Part shown: piece after piece, positions 9,239 to 17,428 of the stretch
Position numbering within the stretch: the first letter of the stretch is position 1
How the letters are laid out: each line of letters starts with the position of its first letter
Assembly (NCBI RefSeq): GCF_023168145.1
Contig: NZ_BQYK01000002.1
Span: forward strand, 191,165 to 238,321
DNA length: 47,157 bases
Direction of reading: 5' to 3'
Origin: Sporosarcina sp. NCCP-2222
Lineage (GTDB): Bacteria > Bacillota > Bacilli > Bacillales_A > Planococcaceae
Translations under genes and position numbers: made by a program
The notes under the pieces: model-generated
Told to the model about the DNA's origin: nothing
Databases searched by the model: none
What the model saw: only the letters and a program-made list of their open reading frames with translations

Positions 9239-10411
9239 TTATTCATCGTCCTCTTCTTCTACCATTAACTTTTCATACTCTTCTACTTCATGGTCGATAT
9301 CTTGCAGCAGTTGCTGTTTTTCTTCCCCGGTCAAATCCCGATCTGCTTGGATTTCCTCCCGTCTTTTCAACAGCCCGTAGACGATCAATTCCCCGTCCTC
9401 CATGGACCGGGCCAAATCCACCGCTTCTTCCGCTTCCGCTCTCCCGATATAGATCCAGTACTTTAAATAATCTTCATCGGTCTGCAAAGTAATATTAGAG
9501 AGAACATTCTTTTTCTGTTCCTCATCCAGCCGTTCATTCGTCACGTAAGAAAGGGCGGCTTCGTACAGAACGACATAAGGCATGTTGTTTACCTGAAGAG
9601 GTTCCAGCGTCGTTACTACTTCGCTGTATCGGTGCGCCAAGAATAAATGGTGGCTCGTCATATAGGCATCTGTCGTCGGTTTAGTATAGATAAAGTAATA
9701 ACATACGAAAATAAGTGCAGGGACTAGCAGGGCACCTAGACTGATGGCTGTAATTTTCCACGACTTCCATTTCTTCTTCGGCAGCTTGATATAACGTTTT
9801 TCATTCTCCTCAATCAGCTGAATCTGTTTCTTGCAAAACACCCGCAGCTCTTCCGGATCTTTTGCAGACAGGATCGATTGCTCCACTGCATTTAACGGCA
9901 GAGCATCTTGGTATTTGATATAGTCGTCAAACGTTCTGGAGTTGCTTACCGCCGCAGCGACCGCAGCTTTTGTTTCGGCCCAGACGCGGTCTGGATTCTT
10001 TTCCATCGGCGGTAGGGCATCAATCATTCCGTAATGTATGAAATAAGGTGTCATTCCTGTGTTGTACACGATATTTTCAGGACAGACAGCCAGCGTAATG
10101 CGATCGTAAGGATGCTTTTCCACCTTCTCAATTAATTGGTGGGCAAAGATCCATCTCGTTTTCATATTCTCTTGGCGCAACGCCTCAAACGGCTGATGCA
10201 ATTCTGGAATGATTGCCGTTATGATCAATTCATCATCTGTCGTCGTGATCGCTTTAGGGATTTCTGGTTCGACTTCGCTTAGGAATTGGACGACCGACGG
10301 ACTTTTGAGACCAATCCGTTCCCGTTGAAATGACAAGGTGATTTGATTTTCTTCCCGCCGCACTTCCGTATCGATTAAACTTTCGAAATAGGAGCTTTTC
10401 TGTTTCGACAT
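9239..10411 (-). CDS. essB: Type VII secretion protein EssB (YukC)
   Basis: A 390-residue bitopic membrane protein. Residues 1-215 form the cytoplasmic pseudokinase-like domain of EssB/YukC, followed by a Lys-rich stretch (KLPKKKWKSW), one membrane helix at about 219-241, and an extracytoplasmic helical domain ending in a very acidic tail (VEEEDDE). Length and order agree with YukC of B. subtilis. The ATG at 10411 has GAGGGG upstream; a GTG five codons earlier is less likely. It lies between yukD (11 bases upstream) and essC (32 bases downstream) and probably docks EssC and links the membrane core of the T7SS. Confidence 0.93.
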   Translation of the reverse strand: MSKQKSSYFESLIDTEVRREENQITLSFQRERIGLKSPSVVQFLSEVEPEIPKAITTTDDELIITAIIPELHQPFEALRQENMKTRWIFAHQLIEKVEKHPYDRITLAVCPENIVYNTGMTPYFIHYGMIDALPPMEKNPDRVWAETKAAVAAAVSNSRTFDDYIKYQDALPLNAVEQSILSAKDPEELRVFCKKQIQLIEENEKRYIKLPKKKWKSWKITAISLGALLVPALIFVCYYFIYTKPTTDAYMTSHHLFLAHRYSEVVTTLEPLQVNNMPYVVLYEAALSYVTNERLDEEQKKNVLSNITLQTDEDYLKYWIYIGRAEAEEAVDLARSMEDGELIVYGLLKRREEIQADRDLTGEEKQQLLQDIDHEVEEYEKLMVEEEDDE

Positions 10412-10422
10412 CCCAATTCCCC

Positions 10423-10662
10423 TCACATGACTTCCACCCGGTCACCCGTCGTAATGCCGCACTCGGCCAGCGTCAGGTATCCCGGATACGCCTTATTTTT
10501 GTTGACAACTCGAATCCAATGCCCTTCCCGCTGCTTTTCCGAAATGGAACGGACCTGCCAGGCGATATCGATCAATTTCTTCAAGCTATGCAAATCGGAT
10601 AAGCGAAGGTCGAATTCCTCGGCTCCATATCGCTTCACATCAATTGTCACTTCTACATACAC
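10423..10662 (-). CDS. yukD: Ubiquitin-like type VII secretion protein EsaB/YukD
   Basis: A 79-residue protein, the same length as B. subtilis YukD, with the beta-grasp pattern of this ubiquitin-like family: VYVEVTIDVKRYGAEEFDLRL at the start and GITTGDRVEVM at the end. The start is set to the GTG at 10662 because GGAGGGAG lies eight bases before it. A longer frame starting at 10698 would put this ribosome binding site inside the gene. YukD lacks the C-terminal Gly-Gly needed for conjugation in true ubiquitin. In the T7SS it is a cytoplasmic accessory or regulatory factor that is required for secretion in several species. Confidence 0.93.
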   Translation of the reverse strand: MYVEVTIDVKRYGAEEFDLRLSDLHSLKKLIDIAWQVRSISEKQREGHWIRVVNKNKAYPGYLTLAECGITTGDRVEVM

Positions 10663-10684
10663 GAGACTTCTCCCTCCAAGCAAA

Positions 10685-10716
10685 GAAGCGCCTTCCACTT
10701 AACAGAAAGACGCTTC
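10685..10716 (-). terminator. Stem-loop between esxA and yukD, probable attenuator
   Basis: On the minus strand GAAGCGTCTTTC pairs with GAAGGCGCTTC across a short loop, followed only by TTTGC rather than a long T run. It lies in the 79-base gap after esxA. A partial terminator or 3' stabiliser here would let esxA mRNA exceed the rest of the operon, which suits a secreted substrate or core component needed in bulk. This is inference from structure and position. Confidence 0.5.
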
Positions 10717-10741
10717 CGAATACGTAACATATGGAATGCAT

Positions 10742-11035
10742 TCAGCCGCGAATTTGACTTGCAACTTGTTGATCCGCGTCTTGAAGAGCTTCTCCTGCGC
10801 GATTCAACTGGATTCCAATCTCGCTCAATAACTCTCTCATTTCATTGAAGTGCGGCTTGAGGCGCTCATACTGTTCAGCAAACGCAACGCTGGAAGCACC
10901 TTCCCAGACCGATTGCAATTCACCGATCATCCCATCAAGACGTCCGATTTGAGAAGCGACCTCTCCAGACTCGTGGTTATAACGGTTTGCCATTGCCGAT
11001 AGTTCTGCGGGTGTGACGCGAATAATTCCTGACAT
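10742..11035 (-). CDS. esxA: WXG100 family secreted protein EsxA (YukE)
   Basis: A 97-residue helical hairpin protein with the defining W-E-G turn at residues 44-46 (SVWEGASS), no signal peptide, and the usual WXG100 start (SGIIRVTPAELSAMANRY). It is the homodimeric substrate or component of the adjacent T7SS, equivalent to YukE of B. subtilis. GGAGAGATG precedes the ATG. It is the first gene of the operon, and its own promoter region lies upstream. The C-terminal tail (DADQQVASQIRG) has no obvious Y-x-x-x-D/E export motif, as in many Firmicute single-protein systems, where the composite signal forms in the dimer. Confidence 0.97.
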   Translation of the reverse strand: MSGIIRVTPAELSAMANRYNHESGEVASQIGRLDGMIGELQSVWEGASSVAFAEQYERLKPHFNEMRELLSEIGIQLNRAGEALQDADQQVASQIRG

Positions 11036-11145
11036 GCTTCATCTCTCCATTCAAAAAATTTTTTATAAAATAACTGCGTGGAATCACATAACCCACGACA
11101 GATATTTCAACTATGAATCTTTGAAAAGCTAGGTACTTACTGTAA

Positions 11146-11175
11146 TCAATAGCACATACTTAAATTCATTGTCAA
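11146..11175 (-). promoter_or_regulatory. Candidate promoter of the T7SS operon
   Basis: On the minus strand TTGACA (plus 11170-11175) is followed after 18 bases by TATTGA (plus 11146-11151) with an extended TG one base before it. The -35 is perfect and the -10 matches at four of six. It lies about 110 bases upstream of the esxA ATG. No other good candidate was seen closer. Confidence 0.5.
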
Positions 11176-11474
11176 AAAACTTTAAAAACACGTATTTGCC
11201 GGATAGGAAAAGGGTAATGAGGTCTTGGTCATATTCTCCAATTTCCATCACATAACACTCTGTCATCCCGACTCGAAATATAAGTATTTATTTCCAAAAA
11301 GTCACAAGTTTTCTTACAATTTTAGACCTTTTGATTCATTTATGGCGAAATCATGTACATGAAGAGCAAAGAGAAAATAGACTGTACACCAACTTCCATA
11401 TTGTGGTTAATCATACGACCTCAATTCGTACTGTAAATGTATAACAAATTCTTAGGATTCTATCGTGAATACAT
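11176..11474. other. AT-rich intergenic stretch without a recognisable gene
   Basis: About 300 bases between the esxA promoter and the nitronate-monooxygenase terminator. I see no open frame with a ribosome binding site and no structured RNA. The sequence is AT-rich, with two TGTACA hexamers near 11350-11400. It may hold regulator sites for the T7SS operon, but none can be named. Confidence 0.4.
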
Positions 11475-11513
11475 AAAAAAGCATTCCAATGCACAATAGG
11501 CATTGAAATGCTT
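11475..11513 (-). terminator. Rho-independent terminator after the nitronate monooxygenase gene
   Basis: On the minus strand AAGCATTTCAATGC pairs with GCATTGGAATGCTT (one mismatch) across a short loop and runs into TTTTTT. It starts five bases after the stop codon at 11519. Confidence 0.9.
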
Positions 11514-11518
11514 CGTCG

Positions 11519-12526
11519 TCAGCTGATGAACTTTCGTAAAATTTCCTCGACGGTTCCTTCTGTTGTGGAATGCACCTGTTCACCCGCCCACATGGACATG
11601 AATTCCGGCTTCCCTTGTTTCCCCGCTTCGCTGCGTATCTTTTTCGTTAAATCGTTTTGAACTGGATAAGGCGCGATCCGTGCGTTCTGCATCATTTCGA
11701 TAAATTCATTGTGAATGCCCCTCGCCATTTTTCCGGAGAAGGTATCGGTTAATACTGTACTTCCCGCTTGAGCCCGCAATACTGCCTGCTTATACAGAGG
11801 ATGCGCCCCGCTTTCTCGGGCGGCGAGCAAGGCGGTCCCGATTTGCACAGCTTGTGCTCCATAGGTCAGCATTTGGTTCATTCGAGCCGCATCCGCGATT
11901 CCGCCTGCTGCGATGACTGGTATGGAAACAGCCTTAGCCACATCTTGCAGCAACGTTTGCAAAGGAATCAAAGGCAACCCAATAAAGGAGCCTCGATGCC
12001 CGCCTGCCTCACTGCCTTGCACGACAACAGCATCCAGCCCCGCTTTCTCGACAGCAAGCGCTTCTTCGACCGAAGTTGCTGTGCCGATCAATTGGACACC
12101 CGCTTCTTTCAAGATTTTTATGTCACCTGGCTTTGGCAATCCGAATGTAAACGAACAGACCTCCACTTTTTCTTGAATGATTACATCCAGTTGCTGTTCA
12201 AATTGAGAAACAGAAAGCGTCACGTCCCATAATGGCATCCCCAGCTTTGCACCGATTGGCTGCAATGCCTCATATGCTTCCTCGTACAGCTCTTGTTCCA
12301 TCTGCATCTCTTCTGGAACAAACAAATTCACCGCGATTGGCCTCTCCGTCCGCTTCTTTACCGCCTGAATAAACTCCCGCGTTTCATCTGCAGACAAATA
12401 GCCTGCCCCAATCGAACCAAGCACGCCAAAGTTCGACGATGCCGCCACGAATTCGGGCGTCGTCACACCCGCCATCGGAGCTTGGATGATCGGATGCTCT
12501 ATTCCTAACAGTTCCAACAGTTTCAT
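11519..12526 (-). CDS. NAD(P)H-dependent flavin oxidoreductase, nitronate monooxygenase / FabK-like
   Basis: A 335-residue TIM-barrel flavoprotein. The start (LLELLGIEHPIIQAPMAG) is the typical nitronate monooxygenase opening, and FMN-phosphate-binding signatures follow: VVVQGSEAGGHRG in the middle and VIAAGGIADA further on, then ALLAARESGAHP. The family oxidises alkyl nitronates with FMN; close relatives are FabK enoyl-ACP reductases, and sequence alone does not separate them with certainty. The ATG at 12526 is chosen because AAGGGAGAG lies about eight bases upstream and it overlaps the previous stop (ATGA). It is the last gene of a small minus-strand unit that starts near 13138. Confidence 0.88.
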   Translation of the reverse strand: MKLLELLGIEHPIIQAPMAGVTTPEFVAASSNFGVLGSIGAGYLSADETREFIQAVKKRTERPIAVNLFVPEEMQMEQELYEEAYEALQPIGAKLGMPLWDVTLSVSQFEQQLDVIIQEKVEVCSFTFGLPKPGDIKILKEAGVQLIGTATSVEEALAVEKAGLDAVVVQGSEAGGHRGSFIGLPLIPLQTLLQDVAKAVSIPVIAAGGIADAARMNQMLTYGAQAVQIGTALLAARESGAHPLYKQAVLRAQAGSTVLTDTFSGKMARGIHNEFIEMMQNARIAPYPVQNDLTKKIRSEAGKQGKPEFMSMWAGEQVHSTTEGTVEEILRKFIS

Positions 12527-12753
12527 TCGTGCACTCTCCCTTCTCTTCGGTAAATAAGAAATAGAAGCAACAGAGGTAGTAAAGGAAACAATGCTATCCA
12601 TTTAACTGCATGGTTGACTCCCCAAAAATAATAGGAGATCGGCAAAAACATAACTGCACATAGAAGCAAGGCTCGTTTCTGCCTCGTCAACAAACCAAAA
12701 AAGAACAATAGAATTGATATGATCAATGCTGCCTGCCAAAGCACAACCGCCAC
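12523..12753 (-). CDS. Small membrane protein of unknown function
   Basis: A 76-residue protein with two to three hydrophobic helices (about residues 3-24, 28-45 and 50-68) and a charged tail (YRREGRVHE). I do not recognise a family. The start is the GTG at 12753, nine bases after AGGAGG; the frame stays open further upstream but would overlap the previous gene by nearly 200 bases. Its TGA overlaps the start of the nitronate monooxygenase gene (ATGA), so it is probably co-translated with it. Confidence 0.65.
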   Translation of the reverse strand: MAVVLWQAALIISILLFFFGLLTRQKRALLLCAVMFLPISYYFWGVNHAVKWIALFPLLPLLLLFLIYRREGRVHE

Positions 12754-12766
12754 AATCCATCCCCTC

Positions 12767-13138
12767 CTAGTCTTTTCTCCAGTCATACACATCTCGCCTG
12801 ACATCCAATTTGTGGCCGTTGATGCGCACTGTATGGCTATCCAGCCACTCAATAGAAGCTTCATCCTCCCGATATTGCCAATAAATATTTTTCTTTTTAT
12901 CTTTCTTTCTATGATAAACCACTTCAGCTCGCACCGCATAAGAAACGGTCGCTCCCCCATCTACCAAGTATGCCGTTACCGTATAATCACCACCGGGCGA
13001 GGACGACTCTGTTAAAAAGACCCCTTCGGGCAGCCGCTGCGTGTTGTAAAAGAATTGATACCAAATAATAGAGAGAACTACGGCGAATATTAGGAGCGGT
13101 ATAAAAATCGTTATGATAATAGTAGATCTTTTCTTCAT
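12767..13138 (-). CDS. DUF5412-like membrane-anchored protein
   Basis: A 123-residue protein with one N-terminal membrane helix (about residues 7-29, IIITIFIPLLIFAVVLSIIW) and an extracytoplasmic beta-rich domain. The domain contains PEGVFLTESSSPGGDYTV and ends in HTVRINGHKLDVRRDVYDW. This pattern (gene product sensing 'S-P-G-x-Y' plus a tryptophan-rich centre) resembles the DUF5412 family of Bacillales. Function unknown. It is followed after 13 bases by the small membrane protein gene. The ATG at 13138 has a modest GAAAGAG site. Confidence 0.65.
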   Translation of the reverse strand: MKKRSTIIITIFIPLLIFAVVLSIIWYQFFYNTQRLPEGVFLTESSSPGGDYTVTAYLVDGGATVSYAVRAEVVYHRKKDKKKNIYWQYREDEASIEWLDSHTVRINGHKLDVRRDVYDWRKD

Positions 13139-13145
13139 CGCTCTT

Positions 13146-13367
13146 TCATTCCCCTACAGGTAGGTAGCCAGACTTTTTCACGATTTCTTGTCCTTGCTTT
13201 GAGCGCATCCATTCAGTAAAGGATTCTACATGGGGATTGTCAGTTCCTGCGGTAATAAGAAGTACTTTGAATCGTTTCTTTCGCAAACTAATCCTCATCC
13301 CCTTGCCGATTGGTCTACTTACTTGAACCATTTGGCTATCAATTATAGTTAATTCCACTATTATCAT
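13146..13367 (-). pseudogene. Remnant of a periplasmic-type solute-binding protein (C-terminal fragment)
   Basis: Seventy-three codons. The last part (ESFTEWMRSKQGQEIVKKSG followed by YLPVGE) is the typical C-terminal end of PstS/molybdate/tungstate-type substrate-binding proteins, in which an edge helix carries 'F-x-x-W-M-x-S-x-x-G-Q-x-I-V-x-x-x-G-Y'. The first half is not recognisable, there is no signal peptide or lipobox, and no ribosome binding site precedes the ATG at 13367. No upstream piece of the gene is visible in any frame. The simplest reading is a decayed gene of which only the 3' end survives. A small expressed protein cannot be excluded. Confidence 0.6.
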
Positions 13368-13426
13368 TTTACCATAGGTAACTAAATTTCCCAGGAGATG
13401 TTTTTATTTAAACTAATATCATAGAA

Positions 13427-13473
13427 CGAATCATTCGATAAATATTGAACAGTAAAATTAAATCATCTATACT
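13427..13473 (+). promoter_or_regulatory. Promoter with adjacent inverted repeat for the ArsR-MFS operon
   Basis: TTGAAC (13445-13450) and TATACT (13468-13473) are 17 bases apart, a strong housekeeping promoter. Just upstream lies the palindrome CGAATCATTCG (13427-13437), a candidate operator for the ArsR-type regulator encoded next. Confidence 0.65.
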
Positions 13474-13495
13474 CAATTAAAAGGAGATGTGCGTT

Positions 13496-14557
13496 ATGAA
13501 CACTTTATCGATTACCGGCAGAAAAAAGGAAACCTATATTGTCGAGCTTGAATACTCGTTGCTTTTGGAAAGTGCGTTAGGAATCGCTGCCTTCACCAAC
13601 ACCCCGTTGCTTGATACGCTGGAAAAAGAGAAGTCCTTTGAGATGCTTCGAAAAAATATGCCCGACCCATTGCTTGCGGAATTGAAATATGTCGAAGCGA
13701 ATAATACATGGAAGAGTTTGCTGCAATTGTTGCACGTCTGCACGGAAAGCACATTGGAGGGATTTGCTGTATTCCTCAAAACTCTATCTGACAAGGAATT
13801 AAAGTATCACTGTTTGCCTTATACAGGAGGCAGGAACGAGAACACAAGAATTGCTGCCTCAACAGGAGACTTGAATGCTGTCAAACAGTTGCAGACCGTA
13901 ACGGAAGACATTGGCTTTTTCCCTACTTACATAACGTTCATTCATGAAGTGAACGGAGACGACTTAAAGAAACACCTTACAAAGGTTCTCACCTTATGGC
14001 ATGAAATTGTCGTTCTGCCTGAGGCGGATCAATTGTTAGCAATTGCCTCTCGGGATATGAAACAGAAGAGAATGATGCAGGAAAAGCTAAGTGCTGAAGA
14101 ATTTGTTACGTGGGCGACAGGCGGTACTGAATATTCGCCTGAGCCGAGTGTCAGCCGGGTTTTATTAATACCACAAATGAGTTACCGACCGTGGACAATT
14201 GTCTCCGATATTGAGAATACGAAAGTCTTTTACTATCCCATTCCGAGTACCAGCATTTATCCGGACGATCCGTATCTTCCCGATTACCTGCTTATCCAGA
14301 AGTATAAAGCGCTGGGAGATGAAACACGGCTTCGGATGATTAAACTATTGTCCAAAAAGGATTACACGCTCAAAGAGATAGCAGAACAACTGAATATCGG
14401 GAAATCCACAGCCCACCACCATCTGAAACTGTTGCGCGCAGCGTCCCTTGTAGGAATCCGTTCTTCTAAATACGTGATGAAGCCAAAATCGATTACTTCG
14501 TTGCCTACAGAACTGCAACAGTATTTAGATTTCCATCCAGTTGGAGAAAACGAATGA
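13496..14557 (+). CDS. ArsR-family transcriptional regulator with N-terminal DUF5937-like domain
   Basis: A 353-residue regulator. Residues 1-255 form a large helical domain seen in the DUF5937-type ArsR proteins that precede MFS exporters. The C-terminal part is a winged helix: YKALGDETRLRMIKLLSKKD, then LKEIAEQLNIGKSTAHHHLK as helix-turn-helix with the STAHHHLKLL recognition helix. No cysteine metal-binding motif is seen, so the ligand is unlikely to be arsenite or zinc by the classic site. ATG at 13496 is chosen because AAGGAG lies nine bases upstream; an ATG at 13487 would touch the ribosome binding site. It overlaps the MFS gene by four bases and probably controls it. Confidence 0.87.
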   Translation: MNTLSITGRKKETYIVELEYSLLLESALGIAAFTNTPLLDTLEKEKSFEMLRKNMPDPLLAELKYVEANNTWKSLLQLLHVCTESTLEGFAVFLKTLSDKELKYHCLPYTGGRNENTRIAASTGDLNAVKQLQTVTEDIGFFPTYITFIHEVNGDDLKKHLTKVLTLWHEIVVLPEADQLLAIASRDMKQKRMMQEKLSAEEFVTWATGGTEYSPEPSVSRVLLIPQMSYRPWTIVSDIENTKVFYYPIPSTSIYPDDPYLPDYLLIQKYKALGDETRLRMIKLLSKKDYTLKEIAEQLNIGKSTAHHHLKLLRAASLVGIRSSKYVMKPKSITSLPTELQQYLDFHPVGENE

Positions 14558-15768
14558 AGGAGGGGATCACCCGCAATAAAAATTTCTTGTTGCTTTGCAC
14601 AGGGGCGACGGCATCCGAACTCGCCGGTGCCTTTGGAACATTCACCAATTCGGTTCTCGTCTATGAACTTACGGGATCCAAACTGGCACTTGGAACCATG
14701 TGGTTGTTTTACTATGTCCCGTCAATTTTGTTCCAGCTCATCAGCGGTCCTCTCGTTGACCGCTGGAGCCGAAAATGGATCATGGTCTTCTCCCAATGGA
14801 CAAGGGGCTTCATCTTCCTTCTCCCCCTTCTCATCATGAATTTTGGGAATTTGGAGACCTGGCATATCTATATGGTGCAGATTGTTATTAGCTTTATGAC
14901 TCCCCTTTATGTTCCGGCGAGCCAAGCAATCGTACCTACCATTGTCCCAAGTGAAAATTTACCTTCAGCAAATGCCTTTTTAGATGGGATGACAAGGATG
15001 ATGCTGTTCACGGCTCCAGTTCTAGGCGGTATTGTAATTCAGTCGCTCGGTTCTTCCTTAACTTATCTATTGGTCAGCGTTTTACTTTTGTGTTCAGGTT
15101 TTCTTCTAGTCTCTTTACAGGAAGAACGATACCCTTTATCCATTCGCAAGTCGTGGCTGGGACAGCTGCGTGAAGGGTTCACGTACTTCTTCAAAATGCG
15201 CATTGTCGTATGGTTGGGTATTTTTCTCGCGTTCGTCCAATTTGGGGTTGGCGTCACAATGGTCATCAATTTACCATACATCACGGAACTTTTAGGAGGA
15301 GATTATAAAGACTATGGATACTTCATGGCCGGGTTCCCATTCGGCTATATTCTCGGATCCTTTTTGATTGCCAAACTGCAAAAAATGAACAGACGCTATC
15401 TAATGCTGGGCTCATTAGTAATGGGGGGATTCACCTACATGGCCCTTGGTGTTGTCCACTCCATCCCTCTTGCTATAGCCTTTGAAGTGATAGCAGGTAT
15501 TGTTATGGCTATCTTTAGCATCCACAATCTATCCATCTGCCAACTGACTATCCCCAATAACATGATGGGAAAAGTCATGTCTGTCCGGTTAGCCCTCATA
15601 AAATCCGCCATGCTGCTTGGCATACTGGCAGGCGGTGCAATCAGCGAACTATGGGGCATTCGTCCGCTGTACCTGTCAATCGGCTCCATTATTGTGCTCG
15701 TCTCTTTAGCAGGCATGGCGATGCCCTATTTTTCTTTTATTGACAAGCCAACCGCCCAAAATTCATAA
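14554..15768 (+). CDS. Major facilitator superfamily transporter
   Basis: A 404-residue integral membrane protein with about twelve hydrophobic helices. It has the MFS loop 2-3 signature in SGPLVDRWSRKWIMVFSQ and the TFASNALVY-like first helix (GAFGTFTNSVLVYELTGSKL), typical of the MFS_3/enterobactin-exporter-like or macrolide-exporter-like group in Firmicutes. The start overlaps the ArsR stop as ATGA, with AAGGAGGGG placed inside the overlap region. The pairing suggests an inducible exporter. The substrate cannot be told from the sequence. Confidence 0.9.
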   Translation: MKEGITRNKNFLLLCTGATASELAGAFGTFTNSVLVYELTGSKLALGTMWLFYYVPSILFQLISGPLVDRWSRKWIMVFSQWTRGFIFLLPLLIMNFGNLETWHIYMVQIVISFMTPLYVPASQAIVPTIVPSENLPSANAFLDGMTRMMLFTAPVLGGIVIQSLGSSLTYLLVSVLLLCSGFLLVSLQEERYPLSIRKSWLGQLREGFTYFFKMRIVVWLGIFLAFVQFGVGVTMVINLPYITELLGGDYKDYGYFMAGFPFGYILGSFLIAKLQKMNRRYLMLGSLVMGGFTYMALGVVHSIPLAIAFEVIAGIVMAIFSIHNLSICQLTIPNNMMGKVMSVRLALIKSAMLLGILAGGAISELWGIRPLYLSIGSIIVLVSLAGMAMPYFSFIDKPTAQNS

Positions 15769-15804
15769 AAAAATAGGACGGTCGTCTTGAAAGCAACCGT
15801 CCTA
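15766..15804 (-). terminator. Terminator between the convergent MFS and ABC permease genes
   Basis: AGGACGGT at 15775-15782 pairs with ACCGTCCT at 15796-15803. The T run is on the minus strand (seven T after the stem), so it terminates the ABC transporter operon. The plus side lacks a T run, so it is a weak stop for the MFS gene. Confidence 0.85.
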
Positions 15805-15813
15805 GCAGTGGGT

Positions 15814-16521
15814 TTATTCTCTCTTTAAAAATAATTTCTTCGTCAGGAAAAAGCCTGCCACCACATAAACCATTACCCATAGCGTATCCAGCCAAAAACC
15901 ATTTCCAACCACATAGGGCGTGCCATCCGTAAAGTGAAGAATGACTTGATAAATAGGCGGAAACGGCAGCAATAGCCATTTGAAGAAGGATGCCTTTTCG
16001 ACAATCCCTTCCGCTGCCAATGAAATAACGATGACGAACATGGCGGAAAGCCAGGCAAATCGTTTAGACTCTATTTTCAAGGTCGAGAAAAAAGAACCGA
16101 CCAATACTCCGAAGAATCCGCATATTATATGGCCGTAAATGGCCGCCATGAGCTGGACTGGTTGAATCGGCTCCTTAAAGATTGAAAAAACGAGCGGGTA
16201 TACAAGAGCGAAAGCCCCCAGGACAGCAGTCACCAGGAAACAGACGGCCCATTTCCCGATTAAGTAAGCACGTTTTCCATTTAGTTGGACAATCAATAAG
16301 TTTTTCTCGGTTTCATCTTCCAATGAAAAAACATTCATCGCTACCCATGTCATGACTAAATACATCGAAACACTTGTTATGACATAGCTGCTCATAATCG
16401 GAACGCCGCTGTATGTATAAAAAATAATGACCCAGGCTCCGAAAAGAGTGACCGGCGGTATGAAAGTCAAAGAACGGAGGTAGCTTTTCATTTGATATTG
16501 AATAAAACTCGACCGAATCAT
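15814..16521 (-). CDS. ABC transporter membrane subunit
   Basis: A 235-residue protein with six hydrophobic helices, for example about residues 19-40, 46-64 and 85-110, and a short charged C-terminus (TKKLFLKRE). It has no recognised signature beyond an ABC-2-like permease layout. Its ATG overlaps the stop of the ATPase gene (ATGA), and AAGGTGAA precedes it, so the two form one transporter. Small ABC-2 exporters of this kind move antibiotics, lantibiotics or lipids. The substrate is unknown here. Confidence 0.75.
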   Translation of the reverse strand: MIRSSFIQYQMKSYLRSLTFIPPVTLFGAWVIIFYTYSGVPIMSSYVITSVSMYLVMTWVAMNVFSLEDETEKNLLIVQLNGKRAYLIGKWAVCFLVTAVLGAFALVYPLVFSIFKEPIQPVQLMAAIYGHIICGFFGVLVGSFFSTLKIESKRFAWLSAMFVIVISLAAEGIVEKASFFKWLLLPFPPIYQVILHFTDGTPYVVGNGFWLDTLWVMVYVVAGFFLTKKLFLKRE

Positions 16522-17330
16522 GATTTCACCTTCACTTCCAATATGGAACAATCCGCTCCCAGCAGTTTTCGCAACAGGTTGTCACTCTTATCCTCTTCCA
16601 CCGTAATGACCGCCGTCTTTCCGTCAAAGTGTATGCGGTCAGATGGCACGAACGCCAAATCCTGTTCTTCTTGGAACTTCACGCGGATCAGTCTTTGCGG
16701 TTTCCTTTGCCTATGCGGCTGATAGATGCTCATTTTTCCAGTCTCTATTTGTAAGGTCTCTGTTGCAACCTGTGTGATTGGGCCTTCCTCATGTGCGGTG
16801 AAAATAATTGGTATCTGCCCTCGTAATTCGTGCAACAGGCTGACAAATGCTTTTTGCGCGCCTTGATCCAATCCTGTGAGCGGTTCATCCAATAGAAGGA
16901 GATCAGGCTGCATGAGAAGAGCCTGAATAATGCCGACCTTCTGCTTTGTCCCTTTGGAGCAATTGGCAAGAGGGGTATTCTGAAATGAACTTAATCCGAA
17001 TAGATCCATGTACTTCGCAAGGAGCAACTCACTCTCCTTCGCCGAAGTATGGAAGGAAGCTGTTAACAATAAATATTCTTTCACTTTAAAGCGCAGCCCT
17101 TCTGGAAAATGCTCAGGGACATAGCCAATTTTGTTTGTGTTCCATCGTACGTCCCCATCGGTCGGTTCATAAATACCTGCCAGTATCTTCAACAACGTAC
17201 TCTTCCCCGAGCCATTCCCCCCCTGAACGAATAAAATGGTATCCCGTGTGCAAGAAAACGTAACGCGTTGAAATAACGTGCGCCCGGCTACTTCTTTGCC
17301 GATATTTGTTACTTCCAGAACGACTTCCAT
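16518..17330 (-). CDS. ABC transporter ATP-binding protein
   Basis: A 270-residue ATPase. Walker A is GGNGSGKST near residue 40, the signature is NCSKGTKQKVGI (S-K-G-T-K-Q in place of the usual LSGGQ, common in ABC-2 exporters), and Walker B is LLLLDEPLTGLD. A C-terminal extension of about 60 residues after the H-loop (FTAHEEG) is charged. The ATG at 17330 is preferred; another ATG lies two codons upstream and directly abuts the GGGGG site. It is first of a two-gene operon with the permease. Confidence 0.9.
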   Translation of the reverse strand: MEVVLEVTNIGKEVAGRTLFQRVTFSCTRDTILFVQGGNGSGKSTLLKILAGIYEPTDGDVRWNTNKIGYVPEHFPEGLRFKVKEYLLLTASFHTSAKESELLLAKYMDLFGLSSFQNTPLANCSKGTKQKVGIIQALLMQPDLLLLDEPLTGLDQGAQKAFVSLLHELRGQIPIIFTAHEEGPITQVATETLQIETGKMSIYQPHRQRKPQRLIRVKFQEEQDLAFVPSDRIHFDGKTAVITVEEDKSDNLLRKLLGADCSILEVKVKS

Positions 17331-17391
17331 TCCCATCCCCCATTTAACATTCACTTAAAGCACTAGTATACAGTAAATCTATTGGAAAAAT

Positions 17392-17422
17392 AAAAAAACA
17401 CCGGATTTCTCCGGTGCCTTTT
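17392..17422. terminator. Bidirectional terminator downstream of the Rieske oxygenase gene
   Basis: CACCGGA and TCCGGTG form a stem with a four-base loop (17399-17416). T runs flank it on both strands (seven T on minus, five on plus). On the minus strand it ends the Rieske gene transcript, whose stop is at 17429. Confidence 0.88.
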
Positions 17423-17428
17423 TCCTAC

